64,000 nucleotides of DNA, taken from Myoxocephalus aenaeus. Its lineage: Eukaryota > Chordata > Actinopteri > Perciformes > Cottidae. The position numbers and the translations under genes were made by a program. A model generated the notes under the pieces. The model was given only the letters and a program-made list of their open reading frames with translations, did not search any database and was not told where the DNA came from. Within the stretch, counting starts at the first letter, position 1; every line of letters starts with the position of its first letter. Shown here piece by piece: positions 35,629-50,600 of this stretch. Location of the stretch: assembly GCA_038501785.1 (NCBI GenBank), contig JBAMJR010000154.1, forward strand, positions 1 to 64,000, written 5' to 3'.

Positions 35629-38600
35629 CTGCATGAGCAGGAAGACATGGTGAGGGTTAACGTTGCTACATCGCATCCTGACACTCATCAACATCAGCAA
35701 CACTAATCCGGCAAAATCTCTAGAAGCGCTGTGGTGTGACACCCTTGATTAATCAAGGGATTGAAACAACTGCAAGTGTATTATTTCCCAAAATGTGGAT
35801 TTTGGGAAATAGTCTTATTTTCAAAAACTCAACAAAGAAACAAATGTATTGATCCCACCATCTAATAGTGTGTCTGTATCGCCAACGCCTGATATATTTA
35901 GTTCCTCTCAAATGTGTATAATCTGCATCTGAGAATAATCCCCAGCAAATGCACAATGTTCTCCTGTTAAGTAACATTTTATAAAAACCACAGTGCCCAG
36001 CGGTTTTAAGAACGTATTTTACCTTTTTTTATGAAAGTATGAAATGCATTTGGAAACAATTATTTTATTAGTTATTATTGATAATTGATAACAGTACACC
36101 AATTAATACTTAAAGTAAGTATTGTGAAATGGACTAACAGATTGCTGGTTTTGGTCTTTTCATGAGATTAATTGACAAGCAATAGTTTTGAACTATCATT
36201 TTTAGGCTGTGCAAATTGTAATGATGTTGTTCTAAAAGGTTTATAAACTTGCACACTTACAATGACAGGGAGTGTGATCAAATCAGTTTTTGTGCTATGT
36301 CAGCAGCAGTATATCAGGTCACAACATCACTGTTATGTAAATGTTTAAATAAAACATTCTGAAGTTGAAGTGTTTGGATCTCTGTATATCTGTACATTTA
36401 TATCACTTATAAATATGTATAAACAATATGTGTACTTTTGGTCCGAGGTTGCTTCTCTGGTTTGAGCTAGTCTCCGTAGTTCCAATGAGGAATTGTTAAT
36501 GCAAGAGTATACAATGATATGTAATGTAATAGTGTGTTTCTAGCTTTATTGGCTACAGTTTGGTTAAGGCTGTTTCCTGTTATAACATGACAATGCCCCT
36601 GTGCACAAAACTGAGGTCCATAAAGAAACGGTTTCCTGGTTTGATGTAGAAGAACCTGACTAGCCTGACCTCTGACCTCGGTAACATGCAACACCTTTGG
36701 GATGAACAATAACTGCAAGCAGACCTTATCACCCAACATCTCTGCCCATATTCCCTCCTCCTGTGGCCGGATAGGAAAAACCCAGGAATGGATCTTGTTA
36801 TTGCAGCATATTATTGTCCATGATTTTGAAATAAAATGTTCAACAATCACTCATGGTTACAATGTTCAAACATGCTGGAACTATGTGGAGGTGTCCACAT
36901 ACTTGTGGCCTCGTAGTGCATCCTCCCTTAACGTACCAGCTCCCAGTAAAAAAAAAATTATTTCATGGACAGTTCAACCTTCCAGCACCTGCATCTCACC
37001 CCAATTCTAGGCGGCTCAGATGCTATTCGCAGAGGCGATATTGAAGGCTGTGTGCATTTAGATCTGTCTATGGAAGTTTTTCTTTTTCATCCAGCTCTTC
37101 TGTAGAAAAGCCAGTGTGAATGGCTGGCCTAACACCTGGCGACCTCTTGCAATTCACACTTGATTGGGGAGAGACAGAGCTGTGCAGTTGTGAAAACAGG
37201 TCGCTCTCTGTGAGCTCCATAGTCTATGGTGACCTCTTGTTCACATAAGTCATTAAGTTGCTCGAGTGCCACCCACACCATAAATTGCCTGCATAGAGTG
37301 TTATGAACAGTTTGTGTGGCGAGGGAGGGTAATTATTCACACTCTCTGGGTTTTGTGACACTACAATCATAACTATTGGTTCAGAAAGGCACAGTGGAGC
37401 CGCAGTGAGGATTTTACAATGTCTGCAGTGGAGCAACATATGGAAATGTCAGCATGCCCATATATCTACATGGCGTTCCCCGTACTGCCCTCACTCTGCC
37501 CCTCCAGGGGCTGGTCTTCCGGCAACAATCACTAGCTGCTGATGAGGCAAACATGGAGAAAGGTCCTTTGTAAAGCACTGTGACCCAAAGCACAGATGTT
37601 GTTTACCCACAATTACAGAAAGGTCAATTAAAAACAGAACTTACATATTTTTGTCAAAGCCAAAAGAATTTAAATGGTTTCTTTTCACATATGTCACACA
37701 TATGTCACGGTAAGAATTGCAATTCTTAAGTCCAATTTTTTTTTTCATCCCTATTAAGTAACACCAACATTCTTAAAATAAATTATTTGTTTCATTAACG
37801 GAAAGACCTTCAGCAACAGATGTTGGTTCATGCTGAAGCCTTTCTAATAACTCCAGCTTTCACATTACTCTCTTAACCTTTCTTCAAAAAGCAGTTTACG
37901 GCTTGACTTTGTCAACCGGAACCAACCCAGGAGGGTTATCATCAGCCATCAATCATCTGGAAACTCACCAGCTTAAAGGTCAATACTTTGTAGGTAGTTG
38001 GGTCATCTACAATCTTCTGAAGGTTAGCAGCAACTGTCATGTAGAGGGGGCATACAATAACATTACGTTCAAATAGCATCAAACAAGTTTTACCAAATAA
38101 AGAGCACATTTTAGTACATATTGTACAACAGAAGAACATACGTTTAGTGTCAATATTAAAAGTAGAAAAATAAGATATTTTTTACAAAATGCTTTAATAC
38201 GCTTTAATACATGGGCTAAAACAGGATTGTTAAAAAAAGGGGAACGTTAGGATTCTGGCAAATGTTCCTTGAATATGAGATGGATTTTTTTTGAAAATAT
38301 ACTAAATAATCATTTTATAGGTGCTTGCAAATAAGAAGTTTTTTTAAACATGTCATTAGCAATTACAATGACAAATGTAATAAATACAAGTATCAATGGT
38401 ATTAAATCATACAAGAGAAAGAAGAAACATCAGCTGTAATGTCAAATAAAAAAACAGGAAGAAAAGCTGCCAACACAAATAGATGAAGAATGGAAACAGA
38501 TGTCTGATGAAATTCACAAAACTACCAATTCCCTATTTTATATATAATAAATATGAGACACTTCTTGATCCCAAAAATGATTTCTAAATATATAAAATGA

Positions 38601-41600
38601 TTAATCTTGCAGTGCTGGATGAATTGTAGTGAAACTAATACAGAATAATTACTTGTATAATGCATATTAATAAACAAATTTTTTCTTGAAGTTTATAGAG
38701 GAGTTTTTTGTTTTTCTCAACAGAACAACTCTGTAATTAAAGCCAGAGCATATCAGAGTAGGAAAACTTCCAACTGTCATTTAGTCAAGATGAAAATTAT
38801 CTATTAAGAGTCTCGAGAACTACAGCAATAATTTAAGCCAGATTTAAGTATGATTCAAGAACATACAATTTATGGAGAAAGGAATATAGAAGATGTGTTT
38901 GAAATAGAGGTGGATTTTAGATGATAGCACTATGTTACTAAATATCAGACCACGCCCTGTAATTAGCATATATGCTCTAGCATGCATACACACATTCATG
39001 TGTATATATTTTAGCCATCTTCAACTCAAGCCTATTAATCAACCCTCATCCTAAACTAAATTATAATTTATAACATTGTTTGTCTAGTGGGGTTGTTATT
39101 TATCTAGATTTGGAAGCAGCTAGCTGCATATATAAACATCCTACTGAAAAAAAGTATACATATATATACACACACACATATATATTTCTATCAATTTTAG
39201 CTATGTCAGGTTATGTGGACTTGCCAAATAAAATAAAACTGTATTGGCATTTCTAGGAAAATGCTCATACGCTCTAAAAGGTGCTTTTTTTACGGTCCAT
39301 AGGCTTAGATAAGTATGTATTCAGACGACACAATTTACCAGAATAAAAAGGTGGAACATTACCAATAAGACCATCATGCCCGTTGACCAGGCCGGCCGAG
39401 ACCAGTTCCTGGGAAACGCCATCCGCTGTGTCTAGTGAGGGAATAAATTGACAAATATTAGGCCTGCAGCATTCCCCTTAGCAGGTAATTGTGTTAGGTA
39501 TTGCATTAGATACTGTCAGAAGCCCAAACACTGCCATTACCCACACAACAATTCAATCCCGCAAGGTGAAGAGCACATTAAAATCTTACCTCGCCCAGGT
39601 GTGAATTCAAACCGGATGTCATTAAGCTCCTTTCTAGAGTTCCTGAAAGAAGAGTCAGAAGGGCATGATTTCACAAGTAGTATCTAAAATGTCAGATTAA
39701 CTGTCTATTAACAGTTGATATTTTAAGGGTCTCATGTGGCAGCAAAAACAAGCAGCAACATTTAATTTTAAAGGTAGCAGAAACATGACTGAAGTGCAGA
39801 ACATTAGGAAACACCCATGAGACAAGGAATGAGTGTAAATGATATATTGTGTTTGGCCACTTGGGGGCAGTGGACAAGCTGTAAACACAACATTGACATA
39901 GTATCATCAATTGATGTAGTGGACGTGCTGCTGATATATTTACTCATCAAGCAGCAACATTAATATTCATTTGTTGTGTTTGTGTTCACCTGACCAATGG
40001 TAGTCTAATATTTGCTATACTTTAGACCCTGTTTTTGGAAAATATAATAATAACTGCAAAATGTTTGCTCCATATGTACACCAGCCTTCACAATCTTTGT
40101 CTGTGAGTTGTTTGGTGCATTTGTCCACCCCTTGTCGCCCTTTTTGCCAAGTGTCCATGAAGAACTGCAGGAAATGTTGGCATCTGCTTATCATTTAACT
40201 GTTCAGATGATGTGCTCTGTGATTTTGTGAAGATTAAATGCGATTTCAATTGTTTGCATGATGCGATAGCTGCAATTTTGAGGTGGCATCGTATCCTCAA
40301 ACCTAGACCACAGTAAAAATAAAAACAGGCACGTATCAATCAAGCTTGCTTGATTGCATCAATGAAATGTGCCCTCCAGCCTCTCTGCAGCATCAGCTTG
40401 CATTCATTTGCATCACTTGCATCTGAAATCTGTCTTTAAAATGTGTGCTTGAAATAAATGCAGGACGTGTCGTGCTGCTCAAAAGAAGTGTGATGGGAGA
40501 AGATTGATTTGGTTTGTAGACCGGTTAAATAAATAACACGGCCAGCCCACGACCCTACTTTCAGTTGAGATTAGAGCCATAATTCAACACGTTCATAAGT
40601 AAAGACATATCTGCAATTAGTTTGTTAGTAGAAAGTCGATACAGCACAGTGGGAGCGACAATTTACCATCAGCTTAGCTGTGAATCAACTTTAGAGAGTT
40701 ACATTTTGAAGAAAAAAAAACAGGATAAAAAGCAGAGCAGCAGTGGAGCAGATGGACGCAAACAGCCTCTCTTTTCCCAGCAAAGGACGCAGAGGAAGCA
40801 GAGGGTGAACATTGCCAAGGCTGTCAAGGCAACATGTATGTCAAGAGGATCAAAATCCTTCCCAAATAAATCATGCCTAAAATCCGCATCTGAAGAGTCA
40901 ACGTTTCTCTAGTTCAACAGCAGTAAAATTAGCATTTCCCCCCACCAACCCTACTTTTTAATGTTGACGCATTGTGAACCGGCTTGCCTCTGTGAGATGA
41001 CGGTATAATCCTACTGGACAATGACAGGTTTATAACATTTTGAACAAAAGAGGTACAGCGTGATCTAACAGGTCTGTGATTTGAGGTAAAGGCTTCAATA
41101 AACATTTCATTGGCAAACATAACGGAGACTGGGAGGGAAGTCTTTTAAAATAGCTTCACATGTACACCAGGTATGGTTTGTCAATACATTACAGACATGC
41201 ATTGCTGGCTGTCAGAGAGGTGGCAGTGGAGCCAACTGGTATTTTCAGGCAACTCAGAAAAATGCAAAGACAGATACGACAAATTAATTTAGTCAAGACA
41301 TAACTAAATACATTGGGTGACATGACAGGATTGACACAGCGGGCAAAACATGCATTGGGTACCTACAATGGCAAAAGTGTGAAATAAAGCAAAGGATGGG
41401 TTTTAGGGTGTGGGGTGTGTATATTGGAGAGGATGCAGGGCAGTCTGTTGTGTAGGATTCCTGTAATTGTGGTTTTAATACATGAATACTTTTTTTTTTT
41501 AAAGAAGGTGAGTTTCCTGGCATGGGTTAACTAGTGATATTGGAGGTCCAGTCATGTGATGGTATTTTCTTTGTGTCCTCTGTTTTATCTTTATTTTTGA

Positions 41601-44600
41601 ATTTTCCCTTTTCTTCTCAACTCTGATCATATCTTTGCTTATGCTGCGTGAGACAGGGGTTTCCCTTCTTCAGCCGCCCCTCAGCACTGGAAAGGAAGCT
41701 GGCTGTCAGAGGTCACATCCAGTTAATTCAGTCTAACTAATTGCTAGCGCATCCCGAGGGGTGATACCCAATGAGGGTTATTGTACATTGTACTGACAGT
41801 GAGCTGTAAACTCCAGGCTAATGTGTGACATTGCAGGCACTAACGTTTCTCTAAAGCTATTTCAGGCTATTTCAGGCATTCATGGCATTTGTCAAGTTCT
41901 AGTTACGCTTTTAGAGAGAAGAGCCTTTATAAAACATGCAAATGTCACCTCCAGACTGAACTGCTCAGTTAAATCAATTTGCATCTGTGCTATTTTGACG
42001 ATTTAGGCTCCAATGACAATGCACCAACAGCAAGCATATTATGCCAGCCTGAACTTCTCCTTCAAACTGCTGACAATACTCTTCTCAGGAGACCTCTGTG
42101 CCATTGTAAAAAAAAAAAAAAGATTGAATGAGTTCCAAGCTAAATGTTGACAAATATCCAATCATGCTGCTGCTGTTCTCCCATTTCAGCTACAGAGGGG
42201 ATCGTATTACCATAAATGCATGCTAATCAGCAAAACTCCCTTATTGGAATAGAGAGGAGGCCAACTAGCTGTTTATTTTGCTCTATCAGATGCAGTTATT
42301 TTCATGGATTCACTATTTAACACCTGGGGTTAATTGTTGTGTATTATATCTTACCTGACAACTGACAACCAGATCCAGATGTTAAAAAACTGTTATCGTT
42401 GAACACTTCTCTTTTGAATTGAGGCCTTTTTAAGTCAATGTTGTTTTTGAGTGAATTGCCTAGTTTTGGAGATATCGGCAGTCTACCTTCTCTCAAAGCA
42501 TACAAAAGATGTGCTCGTCTCTTTCTAATGGCCATCAGGGGGGGAAAATTAACCTACTTCTCACTTTATTTATTGCTAAAGTAAACATTGTAAACATGAG
42601 TTTATGGTCTTAATCGCTGATTTCAATTCTTCAATACAGTATGATCTTCATTTAGTACATTTTGTATGTAGTTTCGTCTTAAAACTTTAACCCTTTCACA
42701 GTTACCCTAACCCTAACTCTAACCCTAACCTGAAATGCCAAACTCAAGGCGTCAAAACGGCAGCCCACAAACCAATGGGTGATGTCACAGTCAACTTCTT
42801 AAATACAGTCGATGAGAGAAGCCAGCATGAGAAAGCTTTCAAAACTTGAATCAACCGAAAAACTAAGCCCAGTGTTGCCAACTCTTTTTCCGGTGACAGT
42901 GAGCAGCACTAGATCCAAAAGTTGTCAAATCTAGCAATGAAGTCGCCAAGTTGGAAACACTGACAGTTCGTCCCTTCAGGCTTCTCTCCAAAGCCACTCC
43001 CCCCAAATTATGAACGTAAACCTATTAAAATGGCCGTAAACAATGAACATGGCTATTGTTAGTACTCACAGCTGTTAAACTAGCAGCTTGTGGCGCATGA
43101 GTGCATGGGAAGAATATGCACAGACAGGTGGGCAGCTAGCCGGTCCAATCATTTGATCGGGCCGAATCAAATTATTGGACGGGTTTATTACAGTACTGAC
43201 AGCCGCAGATATCTGATTTTTTGGTTTTGTTAGATCATTTGAGTTATTGATTGCTATTGGGACGTAAAGATAATTTCAACAAATACAAAATAAAAGTCTT
43301 AAATACCGCACAATATTTGTGACCATACTGTATATCTCTTGTTCTGCACCCAAAACATAGGAACACAGGCTAAGAAAAAAGAAAAATGATGATGCAGTCT
43401 CTCATCTTATAATACCATCTGTGCTGATAACCTTTAAAAACATACCCACCAAAACTCTCTCAACAATAAAGAAAAGTGAATATTCTCTTAAAGAAACATT
43501 TCCTCAATCCGAAACAAATAGCTCAGAACCTGCCTTCCCTTGCCCTTATCCCAAAATTCCCATTAAAAATAAATCAGAATGCTCCTAAAACGACTCTGCT
43601 GTTCAGATGGAGATACATTTGTTTGTATGAAGAACAGCATTTGCAGGATACATTGTACACAGAGAGGCTTGATAATTATATGTTATTAATCCTTTCAAAT
43701 GTTTTTTGTTCTATCCTGCTGCGACATCAAATATAATGTAATGAAGCTATAGCGTAAGTTCAGACAGGAAGACAACCCCCTCACACCAGGCGGGCCCTCA
43801 CTCATACCGTTCCTCACCAGCAGCACGCACGTCATACCGGATGTCCCTGTCAGGAGCGTCAGAAGTGTCAGACTCTACCAGCTGTTCAGCAGCCGGTGCG
43901 CCCAGCCATTAGCGCAGAGTCACGCCCTCCTCGCTATCCTATCAGCTCACTGCTATCTCCTTTAAATGTTCTCCTTCTCCGCCTCTAGCGTCCTGCTGCC
44001 GTCTCATGCGACCCGCCGCCTCCCCAGCACCATCCACCTTCTCAGATTCAGCACCCCATCGGCATCTCCAGCAACTCCAGCAGAACTTCAGCCACCACCA
44101 CCAGTGTCTGGACTCCCCGGGGGGATCTACAGATTGCTGCCGCTCGGGGCAAACACAGTGCGATCTCAATCTCCTCGCGGAGTTCATGCGCCAAATAAAT
44201 TCTGTGTAACCATGGACTCATTATCTGGCATAATAAACATTAACTACTAATCACCCACTGTCTCTCCTGATTGAAATGTGTTTTTCAAGTCTATTTTTTT
44301 GAGTCAAGAGGAATATAAAGCATAATACAAACACATCCCTTATGTCATACTGGGGAGCATGTCAAAAAAGAGTGTCTAGTGAAAGGCCTTTATAATCCAC
44401 CAGGGCATATATTAACATTTGAAAACTTGCTTTAGAAAAAACCTGCATTAGAAAAAATGTGATCAGGCTTCATGGCTTTACATCTAAGAAGGCATCCGTC
44501 ACATGTTTGCATCTCTAATACTGAATATTCTATCTGACGGACCAGAGAGATGGTCTGGCAGCCTAATGCTGGGATTATAGTCAATATAGTGAATGCATTT

Positions 44601-47600
44601 CTCTGAGAAATTTATTCATTTTCCACCTAACTCTGCTTTGACACCATTTTACAAGCTCGTTCTGAAGTTAACAGGATAACAGTATTATTTTGTATCATTC
44701 AATAAGAGCTTCAATGAAAGTTTATGTTTTAATTGTAGTAATTTATACAACCACATTTAATATGCATCTTGTGTTTGAGCTTTAAAGTCCAAAAACAAGC
44801 TTAAAAAGATCAAACCAACAAAAATGACAATTCATTTTAATCACCAGCCAATGACTCTTCACCAGCCACCAAACAGTTATCTTCCCCCTGTTGCATGCCT
44901 GCAGAGTGTGCTTCAGATGTCTGTTGAACCACGAGCGTGCTCTGCAAACAGCTCTTCGGGGAACTACAGGCAACGCTACTGTCAACAAATGCACTATTGT
45001 CTGTGTGTTGCATCCCTTAAAATGTCCTCTCTCTTCCTCGATTGGTGTGTTTGCTTACCTACTAAGACTTAGTAAGAGAGACGATATATTGTATATAATA
45101 TACAGGTATTGTATTTGTAATGTGTACACTTGCCCTGCATTCCCTTATTACATATGTTACAGTGAAAGGGAGCTACATTTAGTTTGTTGTTTTCCAACAG
45201 GAAGTGTCTACATTGATCATTCCGAGGCCAAATCACAAGCCTCCACTTTGCCATTAAAATACAGTATGTCCGTGAACCGCAATGTCTGGGAAACCGAAGC
45301 TAGAAGAAGCAAAGGGTGCCATGATAGGAGGAAAGCAGAATATGGAGCCCAGCCAGAAAACCAATGGAGTGTAACCCACTCCTCCCTACGACACAACCGG
45401 TGAGGCAAAGGGAGCCGAAAGGATCCTTGACAATGCCAGATCCAATCCCTAGCAGGCAAAGATCATTAGGTCTATTAATGGCCTGCATGGTTAGGACAAA
45501 GTGAAGTGATGATGCATGATGCATAAACATAATAAGTAATTTTCTGCATATCAGCTTTTACTCCTGAAACTGCTTTTTAAGACTGTGAGTGTGAGTGATC
45601 AAAATCAAGCTTTTCTGAAGATGGCCTTGTGTATCGACCGGGGACTGAGAAAACGATCTGAAAAGAGATATCGGTCTCACCTTAGCCGTAGCACCATGTT
45701 CACGGCACCTTGAATGTAGGGTGTATTCCCATACGGCTCAACCTGCATGAGAAAACATCCGATGATGAGGCAGTTTATGTGGCACACTAATGGACTCAGA
45801 GATCAGACAAACAAAAACATATTAAATGGAAAAGAGAAAGAAGCTTAGTGCACAGCATGTACTGCATAGCAAGAGGTTCTGCAAGACGAAAATATAGTCC
45901 GAAAACATTTTGTGCGGCACATTCGGCCCATGTAATTTATTTAGAAAATTATTCAGAGAAATGTCTCCCGTTTGTCGCAGCTGCAGGAAAAGTTGTATGG
46001 GAAAAGAAAAGGAACAATACATAAGGGATGCAACAATCTGACTTTTTGTCAGTCCTGATAGCGATACCTGGGCTTTGGATATTGTCCAAGTACTAATCTG
46101 ATACCAGCGTTTAATTAATAAACTGGATGCCTCACTGTGTGGAAGAGACTGAGATCATTCTTTTATGATTGATTTAGGCTTGACTTTAACATTTTAGGCT
46201 TGACTTTAACATTGCTTTCCTAACTTTGTAAAACCAAATGTAACAAATAAACACATAGATATAAATGTACTGATATTTATTAAGAAAACTGTATCCAATA
46301 CCAGATCAGTCTACTGTCACCAATATATAATCCAGCTAAGTGAGCCAGTATTGGGCTGAAATGCATCAGTATTGGTACGGCTTTACAATACATAAAGTTG
46401 TATTGTACAACAATCTATCACCGTTATCAATACCATATTACTAATTATCTCTTTGTATGGCAAATAATGGACTTTAGGGGGAAGAAATGACTGAGTAACT
46501 GTAAGTGTTCATTCCTGACTAGAGAACAAGACTAAACCTCAAACTGCTTTGGTTTCTTTAAAAAAAGAAGGACTTAGAAAATAGGTTGCAATGGCGGTGA
46601 GTCTTTAGATGAGATACCCCCGGGTACTGAGTTGGCGCTGTCAGGCAGAGAGCCATTTACTCCTATTAGTGATGAGCGCATCCTTCCATGAGACCAACAT
46701 TCAAGCACATATCCGCCTCCATACACGCGTGCACAGTCACACACAAGCACAGCGCAGTATGCACACCCATGGATGTACACAAACACACACAGACAATCAC
46801 TGTGGCATCAAGGTCATTGAATCATGACAAATTAGTGCTGCTGCTGAATCCCTCACCTGGGGATGCTGAATAGACAACCCTTCAATAGGGACATTGTTGG
46901 CATTCTCCTCATTCTAGGAGGAACATAATGAGAGGCATTATTGTGAAAATTCTATTACATCCTTGGTAAGAAGAAAGGTAATTAAAAAAAGTATATATAT
47001 ATATATATATGTATTATATAATTTTTTGACACAAGAAGGTCATCTCAAAATGAGCAATGAGGAGCAATTTTCTGGTTTCGTTAGACTCTCTAAAACAGGT
47101 GCTTTACTGTTTTGATTATACTGCATACAAATGTTTGTGGTGCAATAAACATTCATTATTGAGTTCATTATTCTTACACAAGCTTCAGCCAAAGTAGGCA
47201 ATCTAATTGCATTTCCAAATATACCCTTCTGCCAAGCTATCAAGTTATACAGCAGCAGAAAGGTAAGGTTTATCAGTCTATTTGGCTTTCCACTAAAAAA
47301 GGTATTTTTGCATTTAAAAATTGGTATATGAGAATGCTAACTTACATCTTTGGCCTCATCTCTGACCCTTCGTGACTGGAGGGGAAAATAAAAAACACAT
47401 TTACATTTTCATATCACACAGCAATAATAATGATGTATTTTCTTTTTCAGAAATCTTGTAATGTACACTTTCATTTTCATATATCTGTTTCTCCATCTTT
47501 CAGTCCAAATCTATTTTTCATTTTTCTTTCTTTCTGAAAAAAGAACAGTACAACTTCTGAAAAAAAAAAAGAGCCTGTGATCGATGAAAGGAAACAAAAA

Positions 47601-50600
47601 ACCCATCCTTCTAAAATACTATCATCATGAACTTAATTCATATTAAATCACAACTTCTGGTAACATATGATTTGTTGCATCATATATTAAAGCTGTGGAT
47701 CTTTATCAAAGGGCTCTTTGATCATGGCTGCCTACTTCCTCCTGTCTCAAAATCGTACAGCTCATTACAGCGACCTTATGACAGGCGGAGATAAGCCATC
47801 TGCTCTCGAAAAAGAACGTAGTGATCAGGGAGGGAAGGAATGTACAGGGTCAAAGACAGAGGGGAGGCTACAGAACGGTTTGATCTACAGGTTAGACGTG
47901 TAACAACACCTTAATAACTCAAAGTCCGAATATAAATGTGCATGTTGTAGTTTTGTTACAATGACAAATGAAACTGAATCAATAAAATAATCTCGGTGAT
48001 GAATGATGAATGATAAATATGAAAGAATATACACTGACGAGGCTGCCCGTTGTGGCGTCCCACTTACCCTGCCCTGATTCACCGCGGCCTTGCCCTCCTC
48101 GCTGCTCTCATCCAGCTCATCGTCGCTCCACTCCCAGTCTCCATCTTCTGTCTTGTGCAGGTGGCCACTGGAGCCTGGGACTCTCCTCACCTGGACCGGG
48201 ACACACAGCCCGCACACATTAATGACGTCATTCATAGTTTTTAACTGAACGCGTGGTTTACCCATGATTCTCGTAGGTTTTACAAGCCTTTAAGTGAGAG
48301 CACTGGAACCCCTGTGATAAGCTGATGTAACTAAAGGATCCCCTTCATGAGAAAAACAACTGGCAACCCCAGCAGCATGTTTGCAGCATTAAAAGTACAT
48401 TTACAAAGCCACATTCAACTCACTAAGCCTGTTTAATAAATCTGACTTCTGACTCATTATTACTACATACCACATTTTGCAGTTTTTACCAAAATACAAT
48501 CTTGGTATAGCAAAAAAACACTTCATCTATTCATATCAGAATCAGAACACCTTCTTGTTATTTCACAAAATCTACAAATATTATTGAAAAAAACCTTTGA
48601 CTTTGCAACATGATAACTGCTTACATCGGTAAAAATAAAGTGTTCTGTTAACGAAACGTTTCTTTAAAAAACTAAATAATGTGTTATGTAGTAGTAATTA
48701 AAATCTCTCTTAACAAACTGAAACATATTGTAGGTTATACATACTATTGGCTCATTTTCAAAGGTTACTGGTATGAATGTCATCACAATATTGGTGATAT
48801 ACACTTTGCTGACAGTAACTGTCTGCTCAGTACCACAATAGAAACCGGACAGTTGCTTCAAGTAATTGCATCACTTGAGTAGGCTCGGCTTGGGAACAGC
48901 ACAGTGAGTACAGCACAGTACAAGGGTAAACTCTGTAAATCATGTCAGAGAGAGAAATATGATTTTGTTAAAAACACCAGTAGTAATATGACTTTGGATG
49001 TTACCAGCATAAAGAAGGTAAGTCATGTGTTGCAGCTCTACACTCTGGAGTCTGGAGGCAAGAAACACATGACTCGTCATGCAGTATGAGGTGAGATATG
49101 AGAACACCAGTGTTACAGGAAATACAGCATACATGTAACTGGAAGCCACACAAGCGCCAGGGTATTTAAATGCCCCAGCGTTAAACTAAGGTCAAGTTAA
49201 AGACGCACTAACGCTGTGGTACTGTCATAGACACAGAGCCAAGGTTCCCCCAGTTCTGCCATGGGTACTTGAGCAAAACAGACACAGATCAATGCACCCA
49301 GCAGCCACATGATCACCAGACACGCAGCAACAAAATCATCCCACTGCAAATGTATGAAAATCTATGAATAGAAACATTGTTCAGAATGTGAAAGTCTTTA
49401 GATTTACAGAGAACAATAACTGATCACCTTCAGGTAAAATGCCATGTATTTGGGATCAAGCTTCATAAGGCATCCATACAGAACGTAATCAGTAAAACGT
49501 AATGATGTGTACACAGGACCAACAAGTTCCAACTTTTCAGTAACAGATCATTTATTCAAGCCCACATTGGTTGTAAGCCAAAATGTCTAATTTAAACAAT
49601 AGAGACAATATTGTGGGTGTCAGGGTGCCCTCTGCTGGTTACTCAACTCACGTCCCTGCAGTTCATAATTTCATATTAAACAACTCTGAAATTTTTTTGA
49701 CATTCATATTTCAAATAAGAGGCAATTAGAGAATATTTCCTGTTTTCCTCATGCCCTTCCTAATTTCTCCCTCCTTTTCATCCAAGTATTCATTTCAAAT
49801 TACTTTGTTGGTGAAAGCTGACTGGAGGATCTGTCATCTCCTTTTCATTCACTGGAGTATGTTCAAGGAGAACTTGGGTTCCATTTACCATCAGCGGTCT
49901 GGCTTTAAAGCTGTGTTTCCACCAAGCAGTCCAGTCCAGTTCAGATTGTTACACATTAAAAAGATTATGTTTGTGTCTCCATTCGCAAAAGTTGCTGGTA
50001 GTAACTGGTACCTGCACTATTGATGGGTTTTTAATACCTGCACCCAGCAAAATCGTTATGAGAGTCAAACAGCGCTGCCCAACCTGCTATAATACTCGTT
50101 AGTAAATCACTTGAATCAGACCCAACCCGCAAAGCACCAACTTTATGCATTATAGTGGCACAATTCTCCGGACTGAGCCAAGGACAGAAACAAGGACTGA
50201 AAGCTGCAGTGTGTGTGTGTGTGTGTGTGTGCCAAGGAAAAAAGGTGCAGTTCAAATAGATCAATCAAGTTTGGGAGTAACTGGACAAGATTTTAGGAGT
50301 GAGGCTGCAGTATTCTGGATATAAAGAGGTCACGGCATCCTGAGATGACCATGTTTCTGCAGTGTTGCTTGTGTCTGCAAGCTTTGGGTCATGTTTGCTG
50401 AATGAATAATGTAGAGGACTCTGTAGGTCAAATCAGCACCAGGCAACAAGGACACTGGCTCTGTGGCTTGTACAGTTCATCCACCGAATCAGACATTACC
50501 TGGCTGTATTCACTGTGCATGCTGTCTATTTTTCCCACATACAAATTAAAGTGTATGGATAACAGTAAGCCTTCAGTAATTGTTCATTTCCATTTTGGGA

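Larger units (their letters stand above)
39643..45680. other. stk39: stk39 intron 14 (about 6 kb)
   Basis: The longest stk39 intron. It holds a dispersed repeat mosaic (42,528-43,150), an interstitial telomere-like tract (42,705-42,730), a GC-rich insert (43,790-44,260) and a near-consensus CTCF-like motif (39,857-39,870). No exon of another gene is supported. Confidence 0.8.

Noticed and set aside
39355..39376. Alternative stk39 exon 16 donor at GGTCTT
   Set aside because: Using it breaks the reading frame into exon 17; the GTAATG donor restores GLIVAANLQ.
50210..50231. Short (GT)n as a Z-DNA regulatory site
   Set aside because: Too short and too common in fish introns to support a functional claim.
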